The notes beneath the pieces are model-generated. The model did no database searches, was not told where the DNA came from, and saw nothing but the letters and a program-made list of their open reading frames with translations. Made by a program: the position numbers and the translations under genes. A stretch of 8,650 nucleotides of DNA. Source: an uncultured Pseudomonadota bacterium. Lineage in GTDB: Bacteria; Pseudomonadota; Gammaproteobacteria; Burkholderiales; Rhodocyclaceae. This document shows, piece after piece, positions 1-6,188 of the stretch (positions are counted from its first letter, which is position 1; every line of letters starts with the position of its first letter). The stretch covers positions 1-8,650 of the forward strand of contig CAJAHZ010000513.1 in NCBI GenBank assembly GCA_903939665.1, in the 5' to 3' direction.

Positions 1-1258
1 CCTCCTCGATGTGGCGATAAATATTTTCCAGCACGACGATGGCATCGTCGACCACGAGGCCGATGGCCAGCACCAGCGCGAGCAAGGTCAGCGTATTGAT
101 CGTGAAGCCGAGCATGAACATCAGCGCAAAGGCGCCGATCAGCGAAACGGGAATCGTCACCAGCGGAATCAGCGTAGCGCGGAAGTTGCGCAGGAAGAAG
201 AAGATGATCAGCAGCACAAGCACAATCGCTTCGCCGATGGTAGAAAAAACCGAGTCGATCGAGCGGTCGATAAAAATTGACGAATCGTAGGCAATATTGG
301 CGCTCATGCCTTTGGGCAGCCCGCTGATGATCTTCGGCAGTTCGGCGCGCAGCGCTTTTGACAGCTCAAGCGGGTTGGCGGTGGCCTGCTTGATGACGCC
401 CAGCGCAACCGCCGCCTTGCCGTTGAAGCGCACGGTACTGCGCTCGGAGGCCGCACCGATTTCAACGCGGCCAAGATCGCCGATGCGCACCGCATAGCTG
501 CCTTTGGCGTCTGCCGCTTCCTTGACGATGATCGCAGCGAACTGCGCCGGCTCTGAAAGATCAGTCCGCGCCACCACCGAAAACTCGCGGCTCTGGCTCT
601 CGATGCGCCCGGCCGGCACTTCGACGTTCTGCCGGCGCAGCGCATCCTCGACATCCTGCGGCGTGAGGTTAAAGGCGGCCAGCCGGTCGCGGTCGAGCCA
701 GATGCGCATGGCGAATTTCCGCTCGCCGAACACGCGCACGTCGGCCGCACCCGGCATGGTTTGCAGGCGTGGCTTGACGATGCGGTTGGCAACATCGGTG
801 ACTTCAAGCGCCGAGTGCTGGTCGGAAGAAAAGGCGATCCAGATGATCGGATTGGCGTCGGCCTCAACCTTGGCGATCACCGGTTCATCAATCGCCGTCG
901 GCAGCTTGTTGCGCACGCGCGAAACGCGATCGCGCACGTCGGAGGCGGCTGAGTCCGGATTGCGTTCGAGCTTGAAGCGCACGGAGATCTGGCTGTTTTC
1001 CTGCCGCGAAATCGAGGTGATGACGTCGACGCCTTCGATGCCGGCAAGGGAATCTTCCAGCGGCTTGGTAATCTGCGATTCGATAATCTCGGCCGAAGCC
1101 CCGCGATAAACCGTTTCGACGGTTACGACCGGCTCGTCGATTTTCGGATACTCGCGAACCGGCAGACGGGTATAGGAAACGAGGCCGATCAACATGACGC
1201 TGAGCGACAGCACCGTCGCAAAAACCGGGCGACGGATGCACAGATCCGATATCTTCAT
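1..1258 (-). CDS. RND multidrug efflux pump, inner-membrane permease (AcrB/HAE1 type), N-terminal part, cut by window edge
   Basis: This is the proton-driven inner-membrane pump of a tripartite RND exporter. The ATG lies at 1258-1256, and 419 codons are visible before the gene leaves the window. AcrB-type proteins are about 1,030-1,050 residues, so roughly 40% is present. The N-terminus (KISDLCIRRPVFATVLSLSV) is the usual first transmembrane helix after a short cytoplasmic start. It is followed by the periplasmic porter stretch (YPKIDEPVVTVETVYRGAS; SQITKPLEDSLAGIEGV; NPDSAASDVRDRVSRVRNKLP). The membrane block with helices 2-4 starts near residue 345. The helix-4 motif GLVVDDAIVVLEN carries Asp404-Asp405, matching the proton-relay pair Asp407/Asp408 of AcrB. 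The start overlaps the stop of the upstream adaptor gene by 4 bp (ATGA), so the two are probably translationally coupled. The family is certain. The substrate cannot be read from sequence, and no outer-membrane channel gene is in view. Confidence 0.95.
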   Translation of the reverse strand, partial: MKISDLCIRRPVFATVLSLSVMLIGLVSYTRLPVREYPKIDEPVVTVETVYRGASAEIIESQITKPLEDSLAGIEGVDVITSISRQENSQISVRFKLERNPDSAASDVRDRVSRVRNKLPTAIDEPVIAKVEADANPIIWIAFSSDQHSALEVTDVANRIVKPRLQTMPGAADVRVFGERKFAMRIWLDRDRLAAFNLTPQDVEDALRRQNVEVPAGRIESQSREFSVVARTDLSEPAQFAAIIVKEAADAKGSYAVRIGDLGRVEIGAASERSTVRFNGKAAVALGVIKQATANPLELSKALRAELPKIISGLPKGMSANIAYDSSIFIDRSIDSVFSTIGEAIVLVLLIIFFFLRNFRATLIPLVTIPVSLIGAFALMFMLGFTINTLTLLALVLAIGLVVDDAIVVLENIYRHIEE

Positions 1259-2436
1259 TTACCTGACTCGACCGGCGCAACGGGCTTCACGGTCGGCGGC
1301 GGTGCAGCAGGCGCCGCCTCGCCAATGGCTTTCACCGGAGCGCCATCGCGCAGCTTGAGCTGACCTGCGGTGACGATTTCGTCCCCGACAGACAAACCCT
1401 CGACGATCTCAACTTGCGCATTACGCCGCAGACCGGGTTTCACGACGGCCCGCACTGCCTTGCCATCGCTGACACGGAAGACGTAAGGCGCCTTGGCGTC
1501 CGGAATCAGCGCCTGTTCGGGAATCAGCAGCACATTGCTGCGCTTCTCAAGGATCAGGCGCACGCGAACAAACATGCCGGGGCGCAACTTGGCATCGGCG
1601 TTCGACAGATGAGCGCGACACGAGATGGCGCGACCATTGGTATCGACCAGCGGGTTGATTGCATCGAGCACCGCTTCGAAACGCTGACCGGGCAACGCAT
1701 CGGTCGAAATCTCGACGCTCTGCCCCGGTTTGAGTTGGCCAAGATACGATTCAGGCAGGCGAAAATCGATCTTCAGCGTATTGATATCCTCAAGGTTGAT
1801 CAACTCCTGACCTTCCTTCACATAATCGCCAACACTCACATTGCGGATGCCGACGACACCGGCAAACGGCGCCCTGATCCGCATTTTGTCGAGCTTGGCC
1901 TGTGCCAGCGCGACGGCGGCCTCCTGCACCTTGAGCGCGGCCCCCGTATTGTCGAGCGATTGCTGGCTGATGAATTTTTTCTCGAAGAGTTCCTGATTGC
2001 GTTTCTGGTTGGCCAGCGCCAGCCCGAGGTTGGCTTTGGCCTGCTCGAATTCGGCCGACTGCATCGCGGCATCGAGCCCGACAAGCAAGGCGCCCTTGGC
2101 AACCGCCACGCCATCCTTGAAATTGATCGACGAAATCCGGCCCGCCGTCTCGGGGCGCAAGACGACCGACTCGTTTGAACGCAGAGAACCGACCGCCGTC
2201 GCATCCAGCGCCAGATCGATAGCCGCCACTCTGGCTGTTTCAACCGGCAAGGCAAAGCCACCCGGTGGCCCTGCCGGTGCACCCGCTCCTGGTTTCGCGC
2301 CGGGCGCACCAGCAGGCGCAGCCGGCGATGTCGGCCCGGCCGGCTCGCGAAACGCCGTGTAGGCAAAGTATCCCAACCCGCAAATACCGGCGACGGCAAC
2401 AGCCAGAACCAACGTTCGATTATTTTTCAGCGGCAT
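1255..2436 (-). CDS. RND efflux periplasmic adaptor (membrane fusion protein, HlyD/AcrA family)
   Basis: This 393-residue periplasmic adaptor joins the RND pump to an outer-membrane channel. Residues 8-28 form one hydrophobic N-terminal segment, either an anchor or a signal peptide. The Cys in AGIC lacks a proper lipobox, so a lipoprotein is unlikely. A Pro/Ala/Gly-rich linker covers about residues 31-60. The first half of the lipoyl domain (about 90-125, with RPETAGRISSINFKDG) is followed by an alpha-hairpin (about 126-183, rich in Ala, Gln, Lys). The second lipoyl half (RAPFAGVVG at 188-196, SVGDYVKEGQ) and a beta-barrel (about 220-300) come next. The C-terminal tail is rich in Ala and Pro. 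The start ATG has a GGGAG at 2449-2453 as the only reasonable ribosome site, with a rather long 12-nt spacing. It is the first gene of the operon, and the pump gene follows with a 4-bp overlap. The substrate is unknown. Confidence 0.95.
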   Translation of the reverse strand: MPLKNNRTLVLAVAVAGICGLGYFAYTAFREPAGPTSPAAPAGAPGAKPGAGAPAGPPGGFALPVETARVAAIDLALDATAVGSLRSNESVVLRPETAGRISSINFKDGVAVAKGALLVGLDAAMQSAEFEQAKANLGLALANQKRNQELFEKKFISQQSLDNTGAALKVQEAAVALAQAKLDKMRIRAPFAGVVGIRNVSVGDYVKEGQELINLEDINTLKIDFRLPESYLGQLKPGQSVEISTDALPGQRFEAVLDAINPLVDTNGRAISCRAHLSNADAKLRPGMFVRVRLILEKRSNVLLIPEQALIPDAKAPYVFRVSDGKAVRAVVKPGLRRNAQVEIVEGLSVGDEIVTAGQLKLRDGAPVKAIGEAAPAAPPPTVKPVAPVESGK

Positions 2437-2448
2437 GACAATCCGAAT

Positions 2449-2464
2449 CTCCCGCCAAAGCGGG
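2449..2464 (-). promoter_or_regulatory. Ribosome binding site and small leader hairpin of the adaptor gene
   Basis: In the mRNA leader, CCCGC and GCGGG (plus-strand positions 2451-2455 and 2460-2464) can form a 5-bp stem with a 4-nt loop. The 3' arm runs into the GGGAG that is the only Shine-Dalgarno-like motif before the adaptor ATG. The hairpin could therefore partly hide the ribosome site. The stem is short, and I see no competing structure, so a regulatory role is only a possibility. Confidence 0.35.
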
Positions 2465-2480
2465 CGAATAATGAGAAACC

Positions 2481-2508
2481 CCTTTAGTGACTAGCGAGTC
2501 ACTAAAGG
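2481..2508. promoter_or_regulatory. Perfect 28-bp palindrome, probable repressor operator of the efflux operon
   Basis: The arms CCTTTAGTGACT and AGTCACTAAAGG are perfect reverse complements around a 4-bp centre (AGCG). The palindrome starts 7 bp downstream of the predicted -10 box of the efflux promoter, so it covers the likely transcription start, a classic repressor position. RND operons are very often controlled by TetR-family repressors that bind palindromes of this size. A TetR-type regulator is therefore the inference, but none is encoded in the window. The hairpin has no T-run after it on either strand, which argues against a terminator. Confidence 0.7.
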
Positions 2509-2515
2509 ACCCCCA

Positions 2516-2544
2516 ATTGTACCGAAGCAAGCTGCAATTGGCAG
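2516..2544 (-). promoter_or_regulatory. Predicted sigma70 promoter of the RND efflux operon
   Basis: On the minus strand, a -10 box TACAAT (2521-2516, 5 of 6 matches to consensus) is preceded by CTGCCA (2544-2539, 4 of 6 matches) with an ideal 17-bp spacer. It lies between the purM terminator and the palindromic operator, about 80 bp upstream of the adaptor start codon. It was recognised by eye and has no experimental support. Confidence 0.6.
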
Positions 2545-2585
2545 CATTCCGGCCTGACGCCTATCCAGCGTGGTGACTGGCCAAC

Positions 2586-2619
2586 AAAAAGGCGGAAGGT
2601 TCAACCCTTCCGCCTTTTT
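2586..2619. terminator. Bidirectional rho-independent terminator downstream of purM
   Basis: A 14-bp perfect stem (AAAAAGGCGGAAGG with CCTTCCGCCTTTTT) encloses a 6-nt loop. It begins 18 bp after the purM stop codon and ends in a T-run on either strand, so it works in both directions by design. It should stop purM transcription before the efflux promoter. Confidence 0.92.
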
Positions 2620-2636
2620 GCAGAGAGCAAGTTTGC

Positions 2637-3686
2637 TTAGCGAACAATCGTCTGCGCTTCGCCATCGGCGCGCGGTTCGATGCTGCCGATTTCGACCGCC
2701 TTCTCGCCAGCATCATTCAGGAGTTGCAGGGCCTGAACAACGTTTTCGCGCGCCACCACCACGACCATGCCGATACCGCAATTGAAGACGCGATGCATTT
2801 CGCTCTCGGCAACGTTGCCTTCACGCTGCAGCCAGTCGAACAGCTTCGGGCGGCTCCATCTGGATTGCTCGATCACGGCCTTGACACCCTCGGGCAGCAC
2901 GCGCGGAACGTTTTCAGTCAGACCGCCACCGGTGATGTGCGCCATGCCTTTGACCGGCAGCGCGGCCATCAGCGCAAGCAGCGGCTTCACGTAAATGCGC
3001 GTCGGCGCCATGATCGCATCGGCCAGCGTCCGGGTTTGCGTACCCTCGCCGTCAAAAACCGCATTGAGATCCGGCTTCGCGCGCGCAATGATCTTGCGCA
3101 CCAGCGAGTAACCGTTGGAGTGCGCGCCGGAAGACGGCAGGCCAAGCACCACATCGCCCGCAACGATGGTCGAACCACTGATGATCTTTGATTTCTCAAC
3201 GACACCAACGGCAAAGCCGGCCAGATCGTATTCGCCATCCGGGTACATGCCGGGCATTTCAGCCGTTTCGCCGCCGATCAGCGCACAACCTGAATATTCG
3301 CAACCCTGTGCGATGCCCTTGACGACATCGGCAGCGGTGTCAACGTCAAGCTTGCCGCAGGCAAAGTAATCGAGGAAGAACAGTGGCTCGGCACCCTGCA
3401 CCAGAATGTCGTTGACGCTCATAGCCACCAGATCGATGCCCACCGTGGCGTGCCGCTTGAGTTCAAAAGCCAGTTTGAGCTTGGTGCCGACACCATCGGT
3501 ACCGGAAACGAGGACAGGTTCCTTGTAGCGCTTGGGCACCTCGAACATTGCGCCAAAACCGCCAATGCCAGCGAGCACCCCCTCACGCATGGTCTTTCTG
3601 GCAAGCGGCTTGATGCGTTCGACGAGTTCATCACCGGCGTCCATATCGACACCGGCGTCGCGGTAGGAGAGAGATTCCTGGGTCAT
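2637..3686 (-). CDS. purM: Phosphoribosylformylglycinamidine cyclo-ligase (AIR synthetase)
   Basis: PurM is the cytoplasmic enzyme that closes the imidazole ring in purine biosynthesis: FGAM + ATP gives aminoimidazole ribonucleotide (AIR). The 349-residue product matches the family length of about 345. Visible signatures are LSYRDAGVDMDAG at 6-18, the conserved SGTDGVGTK at 61-69, VND at 91-93, and GGETAEMPGMY at 138-148. Others are SSGAHSNGYSLVRK, the APTRIYVK segment, GGGLTENVPRVLP and FNCGIGM near the C-terminus. The frame stays open to an ATG at 3800, but the extra residues resemble no PurM. They also run through the probable promoter, so I reject that start. The choice between ATG 3686 and ATG 3698 (4 residues longer) is open, because neither has a strong ribosome site. 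The gene is probably monocistronic, bounded by terminators on both sides. Confidence 0.96.
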   Translation of the reverse strand: MTQESLSYRDAGVDMDAGDELVERIKPLARKTMREGVLAGIGGFGAMFEVPKRYKEPVLVSGTDGVGTKLKLAFELKRHATVGIDLVAMSVNDILVQGAEPLFFLDYFACGKLDVDTAADVVKGIAQGCEYSGCALIGGETAEMPGMYPDGEYDLAGFAVGVVEKSKIISGSTIVAGDVVLGLPSSGAHSNGYSLVRKIIARAKPDLNAVFDGEGTQTRTLADAIMAPTRIYVKPLLALMAALPVKGMAHITGGGLTENVPRVLPEGVKAVIEQSRWSRPKLFDWLQREGNVAESEMHRVFNCGIGMVVVVARENVVQALQLLNDAGEKAVEIGSIEPRADGEAQTIVR

Positions 3687-3758
3687 CTTGTGGGTCATCC
3701 CGAACGAGGCTGGCATGCTACGCAGCGGCAACAAGCGCTGTTTCGCAGGCGAAAACCC

Positions 3759-3770
3759 GAATTTTATCTG
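3759..3770 (-). promoter_or_regulatory. Possible -10 element of the purM promoter
   Basis: On the minus strand, the AT-rich TAAAAT within AGATAAAATTCG lies about 75 bp upstream of the purM start codon, in an otherwise GC-rich gap. No good -35 hexamer is seen at 16-18 bp spacing. The call rests on the hexamer and its position only. I saw no PurR-like operator. Confidence 0.35.
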
Positions 3771-3823
3771 AAATGTCTCTTGCGCGTGCTGCGAGCACAC
3801 CGGACAAATCGTTCAAACCATAG

Positions 3824-3865
3824 AAAACGGGGCGGTACGCCCTGCTGCGCGTACCGCCCCGTTTT
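3824..3865. terminator. Strong bidirectional terminator downstream of dctA
   Basis: A perfect 17-bp stem (3824-3840 with 3849-3865) has a very GC-rich core (CGGGGCGGTACGC), an 8-nt loop, and A4/T4 flanks. It starts 20 bp after the dctA stop codon and separates dctA from the purM promoter region. The 4-base T-run is short, but the stem is very stable. Confidence 0.9.
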
Positions 3866-3885
3866 AACTACCGCAACAGCCCGAA

Positions 3886-5253
3886 TCAGCTGCGCGCCGG
3901 CGTTGTCGCTACGCCGGCATCAACCGCCCGCGCCACGGCCAGGTGCGCTTCCTGCAGGTCGAGAACGCCTTCGGGTTCATCGGCCTCGGCGGGGGTTTCA
4001 TTATTCAGATGCATATGCAACTGCTTTTCGTCGAGCTCGCCACACCACTTGCCGACCACCACGGTGGCGACGCCATTGCCGATCAGGTTGGTCAGGGCGC
4101 GTGCTTCCGACATGAAGCGGTCAATACCGAGGATCAGCGCCAGACCGGCGACCGGCAGCCCGCCCACAGCCGACAGGGTGGCCGCCAGTACGATGAAGCC
4201 GCTCCCGGTAACGCCTGCTGCGCCTTTGGAAGTCAGCAGCAGCACTGCCAGCAGGGTGATTTGCTGCGTCAGCGTCATTGGCGTATTGGTCGCCTGGGCA
4301 ATAAACACCGCCGCCATCGTCAGATAGATCGACGTGCCGTCAAGGTTGAACGAATAGCCGGTCGGAATGACCAGGCCAACCGTCGATTTCTTGACGCCGA
4401 GGTTCTCCATCTTGGCCATCATGCGCGGCAGCACCGACTCCGAAGACGAAGTGCCGAGCACGATGAACAGCTCTTCCTTGATGTATTTGATGAACTTCCA
4501 GATCGAAAACCCATGCACCCTGGCGATGGTGCCCAACACGCCGAAGATAAACAGCAGACAGGTGACGTAAAACGTCGCCATCAACATGCCGAGCTGCGCC
4601 AGCGAACCCAGCCCGTGCTTGCCGATGGTGAAGGCCATTGCGCCGAAAGCGCCGATCGGAGCGACTTTCATGATGAAGCCGACGATCGCAAACAAGACGT
4701 GAGAAAACTTTTCGATGAAGTCAAAAATCATCGTGCCGCGCCCGCCAAAGCGGTGCAGCGCGAAGCCAAACATCACCGAGAACAGCAGCACCTGCAGAAT
4801 CTCACCCTTGGCAAAGGCATCGACCACACTGCTCGGGATGACGTTGAGCAGGAAGTCGGTGGTGCTCTGCATCTTGCCCGGCGCGGTATAGGCAGCGATC
4901 GACTTGGTGTCGAGCGAGGCCGGGTCGATATTCATGCCTTCACCCGGCCCGACCAGATTGACGATGACCAGACCGACGATCAGCGCAAGGGAACTGACCA
5001 CTTCAAAATAAAGCAGCGCGAGGCCACCCGTTTTGCCAACCTTCTTCATATCCTCCATGCCCGCGATGCCGACAACCACCGTGCAGAAGATGATCGGCGC
5101 GATGATCATCTTGATCAGCTTGATAAAGCCATCGCCGAGCGGTTTCATGGCGGCGCCGGTTTCGGGCAGGAAATGTCCGAGCAATACCCCCAGCGTGATC
5201 GCGGTGATCACCTGAAAATAGAGCGATTTATAAAGCGGCTTGGCGTTGGTCAT
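3886..5253 (-). CDS. dctA: C4-dicarboxylate:cation symporter DctA (DAACS family)
   Basis: DctA is an inner-membrane secondary transporter for aerobic uptake of succinate, fumarate and malate. The 455-residue protein follows E. coli DctA almost motif by motif: SLYFQVITAI and LLGHFLPE at the N-terminus, MKPLGDGFIKLIKMIIAPIIFCTVV at 36-60, and NILQVLLF-like EILQVLLF at 151-158. The family hallmarks are the serine-rich hairpin GTSSSES at 267-273, TGYSFNLDGTSIY at 298-310 (ion and substrate site region), and SKGAAGVTGSGF at 342-353. GIDRFMSEARALTNLIGN near 376-393 completes the match. The C-terminus is about 25-30 residues longer than in E. coli, with an acidic then Ala-rich tail. The ATG at 5253 has a good ribosome site (GGGGA, 8 nt upstream). 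The gene is divergent from hda. No convincing sigma54 site or dicarboxylate two-component genes are in view. Confidence 0.95.
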   Translation of the reverse strand: MTNAKPLYKSLYFQVITAITLGVLLGHFLPETGAAMKPLGDGFIKLIKMIIAPIIFCTVVVGIAGMEDMKKVGKTGGLALLYFEVVSSLALIVGLVIVNLVGPGEGMNIDPASLDTKSIAAYTAPGKMQSTTDFLLNVIPSSVVDAFAKGEILQVLLFSVMFGFALHRFGGRGTMIFDFIEKFSHVLFAIVGFIMKVAPIGAFGAMAFTIGKHGLGSLAQLGMLMATFYVTCLLFIFGVLGTIARVHGFSIWKFIKYIKEELFIVLGTSSSESVLPRMMAKMENLGVKKSTVGLVIPTGYSFNLDGTSIYLTMAAVFIAQATNTPMTLTQQITLLAVLLLTSKGAAGVTGSGFIVLAATLSAVGGLPVAGLALILGIDRFMSEARALTNLIGNGVATVVVGKWCGELDEKQLHMHLNNETPAEADEPEGVLDLQEAHLAVARAVDAGVATTPARS

Positions 5254-5365
5254 CGTTGTTTCCCCAAAAAAACTTCGTTTCGCATGGTCTCCCCGGAAAG
5301 CACGATCTGACGCTGCGGAGAAGGTAAGCCATCATCGAAGGAATGGAGTGCCGGCGCAATTACGG

Positions 5366-5374
5366 CTATCCACA
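5366..5374 (+). promoter_or_regulatory. DnaA-box-like 9-mer (CTATCCACA)
   Basis: This matches the E. coli R-box TTATCCACA at 8 of 9 positions, differing only at the first base. It is one of a pair of inverted sites separated by a single base at the centre of the inverted repeat upstream of hda. DnaA binding is inferred from the match, the pairing and the neighbouring hda gene. Confidence 0.5.
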
Positions 5375-5375
5375 T

Positions 5376-5384
5376 TGCGGATAA
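5376..5384 (-). promoter_or_regulatory. DnaA-box-like 9-mer (TTATCCGCA on minus strand)
   Basis: This matches TTATCCACA at 8 of 9 positions (A to G at position 7) and points toward the site at 5366-5374. The mismatch falls in the conserved CACA part, so the site may be weaker. It would lie about 70-80 bp upstream of the predicted hda transcription start. Confidence 0.45.
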
Positions 5385-5440
5385 CCACAATATGCGCCGG
5401 CGCTCATACCCTCCAAACGACGCAGGCAAGCCCCCCGTAG

Positions 5441-5449
5441 TGCTAAAAT
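5441..5449 (+). promoter_or_regulatory. Extended -10 promoter of the hda operon
   Basis: TGCTAAAAT combines the TG-N extended -10 motif with TAAAAT, which matches TATAAT at 5 of 6 positions. There is no good -35 hexamer near 5421-5426, as is usual for extended -10 promoters. Transcription would start near 5456 and leave a leader of about 60 nt before the hda ATG. Confidence 0.55.
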
Positions 5450-5518
5450 GCCCTGCTGGCATTACGTCCCTCCAAAACCCCTCTCGCTTGTATTAATCGC
5501 ACGACAACACTCCCTTTG

Positions 5519-6187
5519 ATGCGCCAACTGATTCTCGAATTGCTGCCGGAAGCCGCGCCCAGCCTCGACAACTTTGTCGCCGGCGGGAATGGCGAGGCCT
5601 TAACCGGGCTCGCCGCATGGCTTCTGCCGGATAACCGGGAGCCATTGCTGTTTCTATGGGGTGAAAGCGGCGCCGGCAAAACGCATTTGCTGCGCGCCAG
5701 CGACGCGCGCTACATTGACGCAGCAATCGATCCAGAGCTGGCCGCGATTGGCGAGGCGCTGGATTTTTACGCAATCGACAACGTCGGCTTGCTTGGCGAA
5801 AGCGGGCAAATCGCGCTGTTCAATCTGTTCAATCGTCTGCGCGCTGCAGGTGGCCGTTTGCTCGTTGCCGCCGCCGTGCCGCCGTTGCAACTCAAGCTGC
5901 GTGAGGATTTACGCACGCGCCTGGGCTCCGGACTGATTTACCGTTTGCAGCCGCTGACCGATGCCGAAAGAAGTGAAGCCATCAGCGCGCAAGCCACGGC
6001 GCGCGGCCTGCGCCTGCCGCCCGACGCGCTCAATTACCTGTTTGTCCGGGCACCGCGCGACATGCGCAGCCTGACCGCTTTCATGACGGCGCTTGATCGG
6101 TATTCGCTGGAGCACAAACGGCCGATCACGCTGCCGCTGTTGCGCGAAGTGTTGCAAGAAGCGCTGCAAACCCCACTGGAAATCTGA
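5519..6187 (+). CDS. hda: DnaA regulatory inactivator Hda (DnaA-homologous AAA+ protein)
   Basis: Hda acts with the DNA-loaded sliding clamp to trigger ATP hydrolysis on DnaA (RIDA), which prevents re-initiation of replication. The 222-residue product is a DnaA AAA+ domain without the DNA-binding domain IV, close to the usual length. The N-terminal QLILELLP at 3-10 resembles the clamp-binding QL-L-L motif. Walker A is GESGAGKT at 48-55. The Walker B region is FYAIDNVGLL at 83-92. Arg134 in LRTRLGSGLIYRLQPL fits the box VII arginine finger needed for DnaA-ATP hydrolysis. The sensor 2 segment is APRDMRSL at 178-185. The start could also be the TTG immediately before (5516). ATG 5519 is chosen, although no Shine-Dalgarno motif precedes either. 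A HAD-family gene follows after 1 bp, so the two are co-transcribed. Confidence 0.93.
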   Translation: MRQLILELLPEAAPSLDNFVAGGNGEALTGLAAWLLPDNREPLLFLWGESGAGKTHLLRASDARYIDAAIDPELAAIGEALDFYAIDNVGLLGESGQIALFNLFNRLRAAGGRLLVAAAVPPLQLKLREDLRTRLGSGLIYRLQPLTDAERSEAISAQATARGLRLPPDALNYLFVRAPRDMRSLTAFMTALDRYSLEHKRPITLPLLREVLQEALQTPLEI

Positions 6188-6188
6188 A

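Larger units (their letters stand above)
5347..5404. repeat. Long imperfect inverted repeat between dctA and hda
   Basis: The arms 5347-5371 and 5379-5404 match over about 25 bp, with four mismatches and one single-base bulge, around a 7-bp centre. The outer ends share GCCGGCGCA/TGCGCCGGC perfectly. The inner ends are TATCC and GGATA. The mismatches are transitions, so several become G-U pairs in RNA of one strand. No T-run follows, so it is not a standard terminator. It lies in the 265-bp divergent region and holds two DnaA-box-like sites at its centre. It could be a regulatory site or a degenerate mobile hairpin. Confidence 0.75.

Noticed and set aside
304..867. 187-codon open frame on the minus strand inside the RND pump gene
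   Set aside because: It is in another frame of the pump gene, and the Ser/Arg-rich product is typical of a frame-shifted reading.
1414..2178. 254-codon open frame on the plus strand, opposite the adaptor gene
   Set aside because: It is a shadow of the well-supported adaptor gene, and its product has no recognisable motif.
2481..2508. Palindrome as a transcription terminator
   Set aside because: It has no T-run on either strand, and a much better terminator lies about 80 bp away. Its position at a promoter fits an operator.
3687..3800. N-terminal extension of purM to the ATG at 3800
   Set aside because: The added residues resemble no PurM N-terminus and run through the probable promoter. 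The family length fits a start at 3686 or 3698.
3943..5310. 455-codon open frame on the plus strand, opposite dctA
   Set aside because: It is antisense to a clear dctA over almost its whole length, its product is rich in His, Arg, Gln and Asp with no recognisable domain, and long antisense frames are common in GC-rich genes.
5281..5460. Sigma54 promoter for dctA
   Set aside because: The only GGCAC-like site (near 5348-5354, minus strand) lacks the GC of the -12 element at the required spacing.
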